This document shows, piece after piece, positions 16,793 through 25,021 of a stretch of DNA of 27,085 bases. The first letter of the stretch is position 1. Each line of letters opens with the position of its first letter. The stretch spans positions 23,122-50,206 of the forward strand of contig PAFH01000014.1 in the NCBI GenBank assembly GCA_002704145.1. The letters are read 5' to 3'. Source of the DNA: Pelagibacteraceae bacterium. GTDB taxonomy: Bacteria > Pseudomonadota > Alphaproteobacteria > Pelagibacterales > Pelagibacteraceae. Below the pieces are notes generated by a model. That model was not told the DNA's origin. It worked only from the letters and a program-made list of their open reading frames with translations, and ran no database searches. Both the position numbers and the translations under genes were made by a program.

Positions 16793-17214
16793 CTAGAGCC
16801 CTCTCGTACTATATATCCTACACAATTTTTTGATCCACATCTGCAGGGAAAATCTTTGTAAGACTCATCATAGCCAAAACCATAATCATAAGATAATTCC
16901 TCTCCTTTTTTTATATTTCTTATGGCATATACCCAAACTTTTAAACCAACTCCGGCAACTTCACAATTAGGATTACAAGAATGATTAATTAACCTAGCGG
17001 TATTAAATTTAAAGTCACCATCAAGATCATATCTTTTATTAAGGTTAAAAAGATATATTGCTTTGTCATTATCAAACTTAGAGTCTTCTTCTACTTTTTT
17101 TTTGGTGACAATCTTACCTTTATATTCAATTATTTTTGTACCGTCTTTTATATTTCGATTGGCATATAAACCTCTATTATCAATATTAGATTTTTTTATT
17201 TTGTATAATTTCAC
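16762..17214 (-). CDS. SET-domain protein (putative protein-lysine methyltransferase)
   Basis: The 150-residue protein is essentially a single SET domain with a post-SET tail. SNIDNRGLYANRNIKDGTKII is the SET start. RLINHSCNPNCEV (75-86) is the S-adenosylmethionine-binding pseudoknot motif (NHSC). ELSYDYGFGYD (107-117) holds the catalytic tyrosine region. CRCGSKNCVGYI (124-135) has the CxCxxxxC post-SET zinc ligands, which together with C84 would bind Zn. These are the motifs of eukaryotic histone lysine methyltransferases. The bacterial target is unknown and might be a ribosomal or DNA-binding protein. Its end overlaps the glycosyltransferase start by 31 bases and its start overlaps the dapE end by 4 bases. 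Confidence 0.85.
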   Translation of the reverse strand: MKLYKIKKSNIDNRGLYANRNIKDGTKIIEYKGKIVTKKKVEEDSKFDNDKAIYLFNLNKRYDLDGDFKFNTARLINHSCNPNCEVAGVGLKVWVYAIRNIKKGEELSYDYGFGYDESYKDFPCRCGSKNCVGYIVREGSRWRIKKQKSI

Positions 17215-18368
17215 TTAAAATATTCTACTAAAATATTCTTATAAATATTTGTAAGTTTTTTGAGGTCAGTAATTGAAACACACTCGTCCACTTTATGCAT
17301 CGTTTTATTTACAAGGCCAAACTCAAGACAAGGAGCAATTTTTTTAATAAATCGTGCATCTGATGTTCCACCAGTTGTTGAGAATTTAGGATTATTTTTA
17401 GTGACTTTTTTAATTATTCTTTTTGCCATATAGATTGTTTTTCCCGGTTTTGTTAAAAAAGAATCTCCATTAGCAAGATACTCTATTTTAAAAGCACATT
17501 TATTTTTTTTGCATAAATATTTGATAATTTTGTTTATTTTTTTTTTTAATGTATTCGCAGTATGAAAATTATTATACCTAATATTGAATTGAGCTCTAGC
17601 TTTAGCAGGAATTACATTGTGCGCTTCATTATCAACATTAATGCTGGTAAATTCTAAGTTTGAAGGTTGAAAATTTTTATTACCGTTGTCTAATTTTTTT
17701 TCTTTTAACTCTCTGCAAATCTTAATTAAAGTATTTATTGGATTATTTATAAGATGAGGATAAGCCACATGTCCTTGAACACCACTTATTTCAATTTTAC
17801 CTGTTAAACTTCCTCTTCTACCAATTTTAATCATTTCACCTAATTTATTAGGGTTTGTTGGCTCTCCTACAATGCAAAAATTAATTTTTTCTCTTTTTTT
17901 CTTCAAATACTCAACAACTTTTTTTGTACCATTAATTGCATAACCTTCTTCATCTCCAGTTATAAGGAAGCTAATTGAGCCATTAAATTTTGAATTCTCT
18001 TTTAAAAATTTACTTACCGCACTTACAAAACAAGCTATCGAACTTTTCATATCATTTGCGCCTCTTCCAATTAAATGATTTTTTTTAATAGCTGGCTTAA
18101 AAGGATTTACCGTCCAGTCATTTATATTTCCTGGTGGGACCACATCTGTATGTCCAGCGTAACAAATATTAGGTTGTTTAGTTCCCAGCCTAGCATATAA
18201 ATTTTTAATAGGTTTACTTTTTTTATCTTTAAATTCTAAAATGTTACATTTAAATCCTAATGATTTAAGTTTTTTACTTAAAAAACTAATTGCTCCAGCA
18301 TCTTTTGGAGTGATACTTGGAAAAGCAATTAGTTCTTTTGCTAATTTTAATTCGTTGATATTAGGCAT
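17211..18368 (-). CDS. dapE: Succinyl-diaminopimelate desuccinylase
   Basis: The 385-residue dinuclear zinc hydrolase splits N-succinyl-LL-diaminopimelate in lysine and wall-precursor synthesis. It has the M20-family pattern: ELIAFPSITPKDAGAI, CYAGHTDVVPPGN (metal-ligand His and Asp), LIGRGANDMKSSIACFV (bridging Asp), LITGDEEGYAINGTKKV (catalytic and metal-ligand Glu), CIVGEPTNPNKLGEMIKIGRRG, and near the C-terminus FSTTGGTSDARFI and LEFGLVNKTMHKVDE (His ligand). The length is standard. The start (ATG at 18366-18368) shares one base with the dapD stop, giving a dapD-dapE pair. Confidence 0.96.
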   Translation of the reverse strand: MPNINELKLAKELIAFPSITPKDAGAISFLSKKLKSLGFKCNILEFKDKKSKPIKNLYARLGTKQPNICYAGHTDVVPPGNINDWTVNPFKPAIKKNHLIGRGANDMKSSIACFVSAVSKFLKENSKFNGSISFLITGDEEGYAINGTKKVVEYLKKKREKINFCIVGEPTNPNKLGEMIKIGRRGSLTGKIEISGVQGHVAYPHLINNPINTLIKICRELKEKKLDNGNKNFQPSNLEFTSINVDNEAHNVIPAKARAQFNIRYNNFHTANTLKKKINKIIKYLCKKNKCAFKIEYLANGDSFLTKPGKTIYMAKRIIKKVTKNNPKFSTTGGTSDARFIKKIAPCLEFGLVNKTMHKVDECVSITDLKKLTNIYKNILVEYFK

Positions 18369-19195
18369 TAATCTCTTAATAAATCATTAATTGATGTTTT
18401 GCTTCTAGTTTTTTCATCAACTTTTTTAACTATAACAGCGCAGTACAGAGAAGGACCTTCAGGATTCTTTTTATTTGGCATCGAACCAGGCACTACGACC
18501 GAATAAGCTGGAACTTTTCCATAAGTAATTTTTCCGGTTTCTCTCTCAACAATTTTAGTAGAAGCGCCGATGTAAACTCCCATTGAAATAACAGCGCCCT
18601 GTTCAACTAATACTCCTTCGGCTATCTCTGATCGAGCTCCAATAAAACAATTATCTTCTATGATAACTGGTCCAGCTTGTAATGGTTCAAGAACTCCCCC
18701 AATACCTGCTCCACCAGAAACATGACAATTTTTTCCTACTTGAGCACAGGATCCGACTGATGCCCAAGTGTCTATCATAGTTCCTTCATCCACGTATGCT
18801 CCAAGATTTACAAAGCATGGCATTAACACTACTCCTTTTGCTATGAAGGATCCCTTTCTAACAACACCGTTAGGCACATGTCTATAACCTGCTTTTTTCC
18901 AATCTTCTTCATTCCATAAAACAGATTTACCTTGAATTTTATCATACCAAGTTGTGTACGGTCCTTTTGACATTGTCATTTTGTTTATTCTAAAACTTAA
19001 TAAAATTGCTTTTTTTACCCATTGATTTACTGACCACAATCCATTTTTTTTTTCAGCAACTCTGACTTTTCCTTTATCAGTTAGTTCTACAGTTTCATTT
19101 ATAGCATCTAAAATTTGTTTATCTGATTTTTCAGATACATTCTGTTTTTTTTCAAAAGCTTGGTTAATTATATTTTCAAGTTCTTCTATTTTCAT
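18368..19195 (-). CDS. dapD: Tetrahydrodipicolinate N-succinyltransferase
   Basis: The 275-residue enzyme uses succinyl-CoA to acylate tetrahydrodipicolinate, the step before amination and dapE in the succinylase branch of lysine/diaminopimelate synthesis. The C-terminal part is a left-handed beta-helix of hexapeptide repeats. It runs from [19 protein letters not shown] through [37 protein letters not shown] and [18 protein letters not shown] to [33 protein letters not shown] is a typical DapD signature. The length is normal. It overlaps the HAD nucleotidase gene by 20 bases and dapE by 1 base. Confidence 0.97.
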   Translation of the reverse strand: MKIEELENIINQAFEKKQNVSEKSDKQILDAINETVELTDKGKVRVAEKKNGLWSVNQWVKKAILLSFRINKMTMSKGPYTTWYDKIQGKSVLWNEEDWKKAGYRHVPNGVVRKGSFIAKGVVLMPCFVNLGAYVDEGTMIDTWASVGSCAQVGKNCHVSGGAGIGGVLEPLQAGPVIIEDNCFIGARSEIAEGVLVEQGAVISMGVYIGASTKIVERETGKITYGKVPAYSVVVPGSMPNKKNPEGPSLYCAVIVKKVDEKTRSKTSINDLLRD

Positions 19196-19847
19196 TAATC
19201 TCCTTCAAAAAATCTGCAAGTTTTTCTGTTTTATAATTTATAAAATTAGCATCTGAAAACTTTGCAGCCCAAGGTTCCTTATTTTTAATCCAAACAGTTT
19301 TCATACCCATTTCAAATGCCGGTTTTAAGTTTCTTGCTATATCTTCAAAGAATATACAATATTGTGGCTCAATTTTGTAATCTTCTACCAATTTTTTATA
19401 AGGTTCCTTTGAAGGTTTAGGAATAAATTCAGAGTCTCTTATATCGAATATTCCATCAAAAAGCTTATCTATACCAATTCTTTTTGTTACATTCTCTGCA
19501 TGAGCTCTAGATCCATTGGTGAATATAATCTTTTTTCCTACCAATTTTTTTATCTCTTCCCCTAGATTCTTGTCCTTGTTTAAAAAATTAAGATCTACAT
19601 CATGAACGAATTCTAAAAACTCATCAGCATTGATTTTATGATGCTTAATCATTCCATTTAATGTAGTATTATATTCTTGAAAGTAACTTTTTTGAATTTT
19701 CCTAGCTTCCTCTGATCCTACATTAAGTTTTTCAGAAATAAATTTTGTCATTTTTTTATCAACTTGATCAAATACTTTGGTAGCTCCATCATACAAAGTG
19801 TTATCTAAGTCAAATAACCAGTATTTTATATTATTTAAATCATTCAT
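19176..19847 (-). CDS. HAD-superfamily pyrimidine 5'-nucleotidase
   Basis: The 223-residue HAD phosphatase has motif I in [12 protein letters not shown] (catalytic DLDNT), an alpha-helical cap (about residues 25-100), motif II in [15 protein letters not shown], motif III around [17 protein letters not shown] and motif IV in [19 protein letters not shown]. This is the pattern of the pyrimidine 5'-nucleotidase (SDT1-like) subfamily. Its gene sits beside argB in many alphaproteobacteria. It overlaps argB by 4 bases and dapD by 20 bases. The substrate is inferred from the subfamily. Confidence 0.85.
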   Translation of the reverse strand: MNDLNNIKYWLFDLDNTLYDGATKVFDQVDKKMTKFISEKLNVGSEEARKIQKSYFQEYNTTLNGMIKHHKINADEFLEFVHDVDLNFLNKDKNLGEEIKKLVGKKIIFTNGSRAHAENVTKRIGIDKLFDGIFDIRDSEFIPKPSKEPYKKLVEDYKIEPQYCIFFEDIARNLKPAFEMGMKTVWIKNKEPWAAKFSDANFINYKTEKLADFLKEINENRRT

Positions 19848-20713
19848 TTTCTAATTAGTGTTCCAGAACCAGTATCCGAAAATATTTCATGGAGTATGGA
19901 GTGAGGTTTTCTTCCATCAAGAATTACAACACCTCTAACTCCATTCTTAACTGCATCCACACAATTTTCTATTTTTGGAATCATTCCGCCTTCAACTATT
20001 TTTAATTTAATCAAATTCTCAATATCAAAAGGTTTAATTTCAGAAATTAAATTTTTTCTATCGTCATAAACTCCTTCAACATTTGTCATCAATATAAGTC
20101 TACGAGATTTAAGTTTTTTAGCTATGGCACTCGCTGCCGTATCACCATTGATATTAAAAGTTTGATTATTTCCACCTAACCCTAATGGAGCAATAATTGG
20201 AATTTTGTTTTCAAAAAGTGCTTTTTCAATTAAATTTGAATTAATCTTTTTGGGAATTCCTACAAATCCTAATTCCTCTCTTTCAGGCTCAACATCAATT
20301 ATATTGTCCTTTTTTGTATGAAATGAGGCAGCATTTGAACCTAATTTTTTTAGTGAATTTACAATATCGTTGTTAAAATCTATTAGAACTTCTTCAACAG
20401 TATTTATTATATTCTTATCAGTTACTCTCAAGCCATTAATAAATTTTGATATAATCTTTTTTTTCTCTAATTCTCTTTTAATTCTTGGCCCTCCCCCGTG
20501 GACTACAATGACAGAAAGACCCAACTTGTTAAGTACATTTATGTCTGAAATGAAATTATTAAAAACGTTTCTATCTATCAGTACGTTACCGCCATACTTA
20601 ATTACAATTATTTCTTTTTCATATTTTGAAATATATTTTTGAACAACATTTATATCTGGGGCATGTTCAGGCCAAAATTTTTTTATCTCATCTAAAGAAA
20701 TTTCTTTTGGCAT
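19844..20713 (-). CDS. argB: Acetylglutamate kinase
   Basis: The 289-residue amino-acid kinase phosphorylates N-acetylglutamate in arginine synthesis. Visible are EIIVIKYGGNVLID (ATP site lysine and glycine loop), LSVIVVHGGGPRIKREL (substrate-binding HGGGP), KFINGLRVTDKNI, GFVGIPKKINSNLIE, FNINGDTAASAIAKKL and LILMTNVEGVYDDRKNL, with IVEGGMIPKIENCVDAVKNGV near the C-terminus. The length is standard for the arginine-pathway enzyme. Its ATG directly abuts the yidC stop codon. Confidence 0.97.
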   Translation of the reverse strand: MPKEISLDEIKKFWPEHAPDINVVQKYISKYEKEIIVIKYGGNVLIDRNVFNNFISDINVLNKLGLSVIVVHGGGPRIKRELEKKKIISKFINGLRVTDKNIINTVEEVLIDFNNDIVNSLKKLGSNAASFHTKKDNIIDVEPEREELGFVGIPKKINSNLIEKALFENKIPIIAPLGLGGNNQTFNINGDTAASAIAKKLKSRRLILMTNVEGVYDDRKNLISEIKPFDIENLIKLKIVEGGMIPKIENCVDAVKNGVRGVVILDGRKPHSILHEIFSDTGSGTLIRK

Positions 20714-22396
20714 TTAATTTGTTTTTACTTTTGTCTGTCTCATTATTACCCATTGTTGGGCGATGGTAAGAATATTATTTATTGTCCAGTAAACTACTAG
20801 TCCTGAGGGGAAAGAGGCTAAAATGATCGTTAAAAAAAGAGGAAAAAATGCAAATATTTTTGCTTGAATAGGGTCTGCTGGCGCTGGATTTAGTTTTTGT
20901 TGAACCCACATCGAAGCACCCATTAATATAGGCCAAATTCCAATTATTAAAAAACTTGGTGGGTCCCAAGGAATTAAACCAAATAAATTAAATATAGACG
21001 TAGGGTCTCTATCAGACAAATCCTTTATCCAACCAAAAAAAGGCTGATGTCTCATTTCAAGAGATATAAATAACATTTTATAAATCGCAAAAAAGAAGGG
21101 TATTTGTATAAGAATTGGTAAACAGCCTGAGGCTGGGTTAATCTTTTCTTTTCTGTACAAAGCCATCATTTCTTGTTGAAGCTTAACTTTGTCCTCTTTA
21201 TGTAACTCTTTTAATCTTGTCATTTCAGGTTGTACGGCCTTCATTTTTGCCATTGATCTAAATGAATAATTAGCAAGAGGGAAAAATACTAACCGAATTG
21301 CAATTGTTATTATAACAATCGCTACACCAAAATTTCCTGAATATTTAAAAAGATAATCGATTATAAAGAATAGCGGTTTTGTAAAAAAATAAAACCAACC
21401 CCAATCGATAACTAAATCAAATTTATTGATATTTTCATTAGCCGCATATGAGTCTATTATTTCTACCTCCTTAGCAGCGACAAATAATTTAACGTCGCTT
21501 GATCCAGTAGAAGAGGGACTTATTGTTGTAGGATTATTTAAAATATAATTAGCTTTAAAAGATTCATTATGTAAAAAAGTTGATTTGAAATTTTCACCCT
21601 TTGGCGGTACTAAAGCCATTACCCAAAATTTATCTGTAATCCCCAACCACCCTTCATTGGCATCTCTAACTATCTTTTTTTCTTCAATATCATCATAATC
21701 ATCCTCTTTTAATTCTTCATCAAAAACTCCAATGAATCCCTCATGGGAAATATAAAAATTTTGTATATCATCAGGTATTTTGTTTCTAGTTAATTGAGAA
21801 AAAGGATAAAGATCAATTGTTTTGCTAGTATTATTTTGAACTTGTTGAGAAATTTTAAAAAGAAATTTTTCATCTAGTTCTATTATCTTCTTAAATATTA
21901 TTCCATTACCGTTATTCCACTCCAAAGTGATTGGTTGATTTTCTGTTAAAGTGTCATTCCCAACTATTTTCCAGACAGACTCTTTATTGGGAACTTTTAT
22001 TTTATTTTTAATACTTGTCCACCCAGTTTCTGCATAAAATCCATCTTTAGTTTCTGCTGGATTTAAAAATTCTATACTTTTTTTATTTTCTAAATTTTGT
22101 TTATGATTTTTGAAAGAAATATCATCTATAAGGCCACCTTTTAAAGAAATAGATCCAATAATGTTATCATTTTCAATTTTTACTCTTTTAGATTTTTGTA
22201 TAGACTCTTCACGAGAGATTATTTTTACATTTAAAACTGTATCAATGTTAGGTGTAATATTATTTTCGTTGCTTTTTTGATCTTCAGTTTGAATATTATT
22301 TTTTTCAATTGGCTTAGGAGACTCAAAGAAAGCTGCCCAAAATAGCAATACAGACATTGACAAAGCTATAGCAACAAAAACATTTTTATTATCCAT
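20714..22396 (-). CDS. yidC: Membrane protein insertase YidC
   Basis: The 560-residue insertase folds and inserts inner-membrane proteins alone or with SecYEG. It has an N-terminal anchor helix ([20 protein letters not shown]), an Asn-rich linker and a large periplasmic P1 domain (about residues 70-330). The conserved five-helix core follows, with [23 protein letters not shown] (the groove Arg), [41 protein letters not shown], and [24 protein letters not shown] near the end. The length and domain order are those of Gram-negative YidC. Its first 8 bases overlap the end of yidD. Confidence 0.97.
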   Translation of the reverse strand: MDNKNVFVAIALSMSVLLFWAAFFESPKPIEKNNIQTEDQKSNENNITPNIDTVLNVKIISREESIQKSKRVKIENDNIIGSISLKGGLIDDISFKNHKQNLENKKSIEFLNPAETKDGFYAETGWTSIKNKIKVPNKESVWKIVGNDTLTENQPITLEWNNGNGIIFKKIIELDEKFLFKISQQVQNNTSKTIDLYPFSQLTRNKIPDDIQNFYISHEGFIGVFDEELKEDDYDDIEEKKIVRDANEGWLGITDKFWVMALVPPKGENFKSTFLHNESFKANYILNNPTTISPSSTGSSDVKLFVAAKEVEIIDSYAANENINKFDLVIDWGWFYFFTKPLFFIIDYLFKYSGNFGVAIVIITIAIRLVFFPLANYSFRSMAKMKAVQPEMTRLKELHKEDKVKLQQEMMALYRKEKINPASGCLPILIQIPFFFAIYKMLFISLEMRHQPFFGWIKDLSDRDPTSIFNLFGLIPWDPPSFLIIGIWPILMGASMWVQQKLNPAPADPIQAKIFAFFPLFLTIILASFPSGLVVYWTINNILTIAQQWVIMRQTKVKTN

Positions 22397-22658
22397 TGAA
22401 TTTTTCTTTCTTTAAACTTTTTTTATTTGGCACTAGATCTAAACCAGATCTTCCTCCTAAAATTTTAAATGGATGACAACTTAAAATTCTTTTAAAGCCT
22501 AATATTGTCCCACTAATTAATCCATGAGATCTTAATGACTCTATATAATACTCTGAGCAAGACGGGATGAACCTACATTTATTGCCAAGCAAAGGTGAAA
22601 TAAAATATTTATAAAATTTTATTATATAAATATTTAAAATTATTATAAATTTTGTCAT
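22389..22658 (-). CDS. yidD: Membrane protein insertion efficiency factor YidD
   Basis: The 89-residue protein aids YidC-dependent insertion. The family signature is intact: [31 protein letters not shown], then [11 protein letters not shown] (three conserved Cys in all), with an amphipathic N-terminal helix and a short basic tail. The length is typical. It overlaps rnpA by 4 bases and yidC by 8 bases in the conserved rpmH-rnpA-yidD-yidC order. Confidence 0.95.
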   Translation of the reverse strand: MTKFIIILNIYIIKFYKYFISPLLGNKCRFIPSCSEYYIESLRSHGLISGTILGFKRILSCHPFKILGGRSGLDLVPNKKSLKKEKFNG

Positions 22659-23005
22659 TTACCTAATTTTTTAAAACCTTCAATCATTTCAGACATTAGC
22701 AAGATATGTTTTTTCGTGTAAGCATTTGATTTTCCAAAAACTATATAAGTATAATCTCTATTAATTGCACCTCTTTTTTTCAGTAATTTTTGCACAATAG
22801 CTTTTAATTTTCTTCTGATTTTGTTTCTTTTAACAGCATTACCGATTTTTTTTTTCATTACGAAACTTATAAGTAAATTATTTTTAAATGTTGGTTTGTA
22901 GAAATTTTTAGCTGCAAATATAGAAAAGTAGTTTGAGTGAAATCTTTTTTCTTTTAAAACTTTTACAAACTGGTTGCTTTTTTTTAGACTTTCAAGCTTA
23001 ACCAT
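22655..23005 (-). CDS. rnpA: Ribonuclease P protein component
   Basis: The 116-residue basic protein is the protein subunit of RNase P, which trims 5' leaders of tRNA precursors. The signature [20 protein letters not shown] contains the conserved basic R-N-K-x-R-R motif. The N-terminal [25 protein letters not shown] is the usual start, and TYIVFGKS lies near the end. The length is standard. It lies 7 bases after rpmH. Confidence 0.96.
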   Translation of the reverse strand: MVKLESLKKSNQFVKVLKEKRFHSNYFSIFAAKNFYKPTFKNNLLISFVMKKKIGNAVKRNKIRRKLKAIVQKLLKKRGAINRDYTYIVFGKSNAYTKKHILLMSEMIEGFKKLGK

Positions 23006-23012
23006 TTTTAAT

Positions 23013-23147
23013 TTATGTTGAAATTGTTTTTCGACCTTTAGCTCTTCTTCTTGAGATTAGCTTACGACCGCCTTTTGTAGACATCCTGGCTCTAAACCCA
23101 TGCCTTCTTTTTCTTACTAAATTACTTGGTTGATAAGTTCTTTTCAT
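23013..23147 (-). CDS. rpmH: 50S ribosomal protein L34
   Basis: Reading leftward from ATG at 23147 gives 44 residues: [20 protein letters not shown], then [24 protein letters not shown] and a stop at 23013-23015. This is a complete L34 with the invariant N-terminus and the RRAKGR motif. It opens the rpmH-rnpA-yidD-yidC cluster and the whole leftward operon. The 50-base gap to the divergent VTT gene is AT-rich, with no convincing promoter boxes that I can read. Confidence 0.97.
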   Translation of the reverse strand: MKRTYQPSNLVRKRRHGFRARMSTKGGRKLISRRRAKGRKTIST

Positions 23148-23197
23148 AAATATTTAAAGGTATATATTTTAATTGCTGTCTATTGTACAGGTAAAAT

Positions 23198-23914
23198 ATG
23201 AGTAAAAATCTTAAAATCTTTTTGGGAATTTCTTACATTCTAATCTTATTTACATTTTTATATTTTATTTTCTCATATTTGGAAATATCTCGTCTTAATG
23301 ATTTTTTATACTATAAACAATTACAAATAGATTTAGATAGATCTGTAAGCTCAAACCTTTTTTTAAATCTATTATTCTTCTTTTTATTTTGTTTAATATG
23401 GATATCTTTATTAGGTTTTGGATCTCCACTTTTAATCATTTCTGGAATTTTATTTGGAAAATGGATCGGTACTTTCATTTCTATTATATCAATTAGTGCA
23501 GGAGCTCTTTTATTGTACATAATAGCAAATTATTTTTTTAGAGATTTAGTAAATAGTTTATTTAAAAAAAAATTTTCAAGATATGTTTCTTTTTTTAAAA
23601 AAAATGAATTTTATTATTTTTTTGCATTTAGATTACTAGGTGGATTTGGGATTCCCTTTGGCCTACAAAATATATTGCCGGTAATTTTTAATATCAAAAA
23701 TTCAAACTATTTTTTTGCTAGCTTATTTGGTTTTATACCTATGTTTTTTATTTGGAATACTGTTGGCGCAGGATTAAATGATTATATAAAACTTGCAGAT
23801 AATTTTAGTTTATTCAATTTAATTCTCAGTAAAGAAATTTATACTCCGCTTATTCTTTTTGCGGTTATAATACTGTCTACTGCTTTAATTAGAAAAAAAA
23901 TATTTCGTGAATAA
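23198..23914 (+). CDS. VTT/DedA-superfamily (TVP38/TMEM64-type) membrane protein
   Basis: The 238-residue polytopic membrane protein has about five to six hydrophobic segments. It carries the VTT domain with GFGSPLLIISGILFGKWIGT (G-x-P-x-x-x-x-G-x-x-F-G-x-x-x-G) and FRLLGGFGIPFGLQNILPVIF (R-x-x-G-x-x-P-x-x-x-x-N). It continues into FASLFGFIPMFFIWNTVGAGL. These re-entrant loop motifs match the TVP38/TMEM64/DedA group, some of which flip or scramble phospholipids. The substrate here is unknown. It diverges from rpmH, and the next small gene starts 23 bases later. Confidence 0.8.
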   Translation: MSKNLKIFLGISYILILFTFLYFIFSYLEISRLNDFLYYKQLQIDLDRSVSSNLFLNLLFFFLFCLIWISLLGFGSPLLIISGILFGKWIGTFISIISISAGALLLYIIANYFFRDLVNSLFKKKFSRYVSFFKKNEFYYFFAFRLLGGFGIPFGLQNILPVIFNIKNSNYFFASLFGFIPMFFIWNTVGAGLNDYIKLADNFSLFNLILSKEIYTPLILFAVIILSTALIRKKIFRE

Positions 23915-23937
23915 AATTATGCTGGGATTTACAAAGT

Positions 23938-24141
23938 ATGGTTGTATATATGTTTTATAAAAAACTTAGCTGGGCAGTTTGGTTGATTTTAGTAATACTA
24001 TGGAATTATGGATATCCAGAAGCAACACCTTTTCAAGACGTGTTAGTTGCCGTAATTTTGTCCCTATTATTTATAATATTTAATTTAATTAGATTAAGAT
24101 ACTTGCATAAAACTAATTCAAGAAGTAAAAATAAGATCTAA
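23938..24141 (+). CDS. Small membrane protein, two hydrophobic segments, unknown
   Basis: The 67-residue ORF has two hydrophobic stretches, LSWAVWLILVILWNYGYP and VLVAVILSLLFIIFNLIRL, separated by a short polar loop (EATPFQDV), and a basic tail (HKTNSRSKNKI). It would be a small helical-hairpin membrane protein. A second ATG at 23950 (MFYKKLSW) is an equally good start. It is close to the VTT gene upstream (23 bases) and to the next small gene (16 bases), so all three may share a transcript. I do not recognise the family. Confidence 0.6.
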   Translation: MVVYMFYKKLSWAVWLILVILWNYGYPEATPFQDVLVAVILSLLFIIFNLIRLRYLHKTNSRSKNKI

Positions 24142-24157
24142 TGAAGGAGCGCTTAAT

Positions 24158-24352
24158 ATGGGAATACATTATGACTATAAATCCACACGCGGTGATAAAG
24201 CCATGAAAAAAGAAGCTAAGCGCAAAGCACGCATACAACAAAGAAGAGCAAAAAGGTCGAGTAGTGTTTCTCAATCTTCGGAGGAGAAACAGATGCATGA
24301 TATTAACAAGCCTATCACATTAGAAGATCTAACTAACCCAGATAAGAATTAA
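24158..24352 (+). CDS. Small basic/acidic protein of unknown function
   Basis: The 64-residue ORF begins MGIHYDYKSTRGDKAMKKEA, continues with a strongly basic, probably helical stretch (KRKARIQQRRAKRSSSV), then an acidic tail (HDINKPITLEDLTNPDKN). A good ribosome binding site (AAGGAG at 24143-24148, nine bases before the ATG) supports translation. Codon use is less AT-rich than in neighbouring genes (GCG, CGC, CGG-like triplets in the first half). The basic helix could bind RNA or DNA, but this is only a guess from composition. Confidence 0.65.
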   Translation: MGIHYDYKSTRGDKAMKKEAKRKARIQQRRAKRSSSVSQSSEEKQMHDINKPITLEDLTNPDKN

Positions 24353-24359
24353 ATTTGGT

Positions 24360-24482
24360 ATGAAATCTTTTGCAAGAAAAGATTCATTACTAAAAAATCG
24401 TGAAGTGTCATTAAAAAAAAATTTAAAAAAGAGAAAAAAATTTAAGATTAAAAAAAAAAAACATGACAGTATTATCAGATAA
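24360..24482 (+). CDS. Possible 40-residue very basic small protein
   Basis: An ATG at 24360 opens 40 codons: [20 protein letters not shown], then [20 protein letters not shown] and a stop at 24480-24482. It is almost entirely Lys/Arg with a few Leu at helical spacing. It fills the gap between the 64-residue gene and dcd exactly and overlaps dcd by 20 bases. It passes through a twelve-A run (24450-24461), so the C-terminus is uncertain. I do not know whether it is expressed. Confidence 0.4.
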   Translation: MKSFARKDSLLKNREVSLKKNLKKRKKFKIKKKKHDSIIR

Positions 24483-25014
24483 ATGGATTAAAAAAGAAGC
24501 CAGTAAAGGAATGATCAAACCCTTTGTTAATAAACAAGTAAGAAAAGGTAAGATTTCTTTTGGACTCTCTTCTTATGGCTATGATGCTAGAGTGTCTAAT
24601 GAATTTAAGATATTTACCAATGTAAACTCGGGCATAGTAGATCCTAAATTATTTAAAAAAGAAAGTTTTGTTACTAAGATTGGCAAAGAATGTATAATAC
24701 CACCTAATTCGTTTGCTTTAGCAAGAACAGTTGAATATTTTAAAATTCCTGAAAATGTTTTAGTTATTTGTCTTGGGAAGTCTACTTATGCTAGATGTGG
24801 AATTATTGTTAATGTAACACCTTTGGAACCCGGATGGGAAGGACATGTAACTTTAGAATTTTCAAACACCACACCTCTACCTGCAAAGATCTATGCTAAT
24901 GAGGGTGTATCTCAGTTTGTATTTATTAAAGGTAATGAAAAACCAAATATTACTTACGCTAAGAGAAAAGGAAAATATATGAAACAAAAAGGCGTAACTC
25001 TTCCTAAGATTTAA
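24463..25014 (+). CDS. dcd: dCTP deaminase
   Basis: The 183-residue trimeric enzyme deaminates dCTP to dUTP, feeding thymidylate synthesis. Family features are [19 protein letters not shown] near the N-terminus, [31 protein letters not shown] (K-S-x-x-A-R-x-G, with the catalytic Glu in VTLEF), [17 protein letters not shown] and the C-terminal lid [17 protein letters not shown]. The length is typical of the mono-functional form. The ATG lies directly after a twelve-A run with no ribosome binding site, which is unusual. It is 7 bases before murA. Confidence 0.93.
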   Translation: MTVLSDKWIKKEASKGMIKPFVNKQVRKGKISFGLSSYGYDARVSNEFKIFTNVNSGIVDPKLFKKESFVTKIGKECIIPPNSFALARTVEYFKIPENVLVICLGKSTYARCGIIVNVTPLEPGWEGHVTLEFSNTTPLPAKIYANEGVSQFVFIKGNEKPNITYAKRKGKYMKQKGVTLPKI

Positions 25015-25021
25015 AATCTTA

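Noticed and set aside
24113..24298. 61-residue minus-strand ORF (24113-24298)
   Set aside because: It opposes the 64-residue plus-strand gene, which has a strong ribosome binding site; no such site supports this one.
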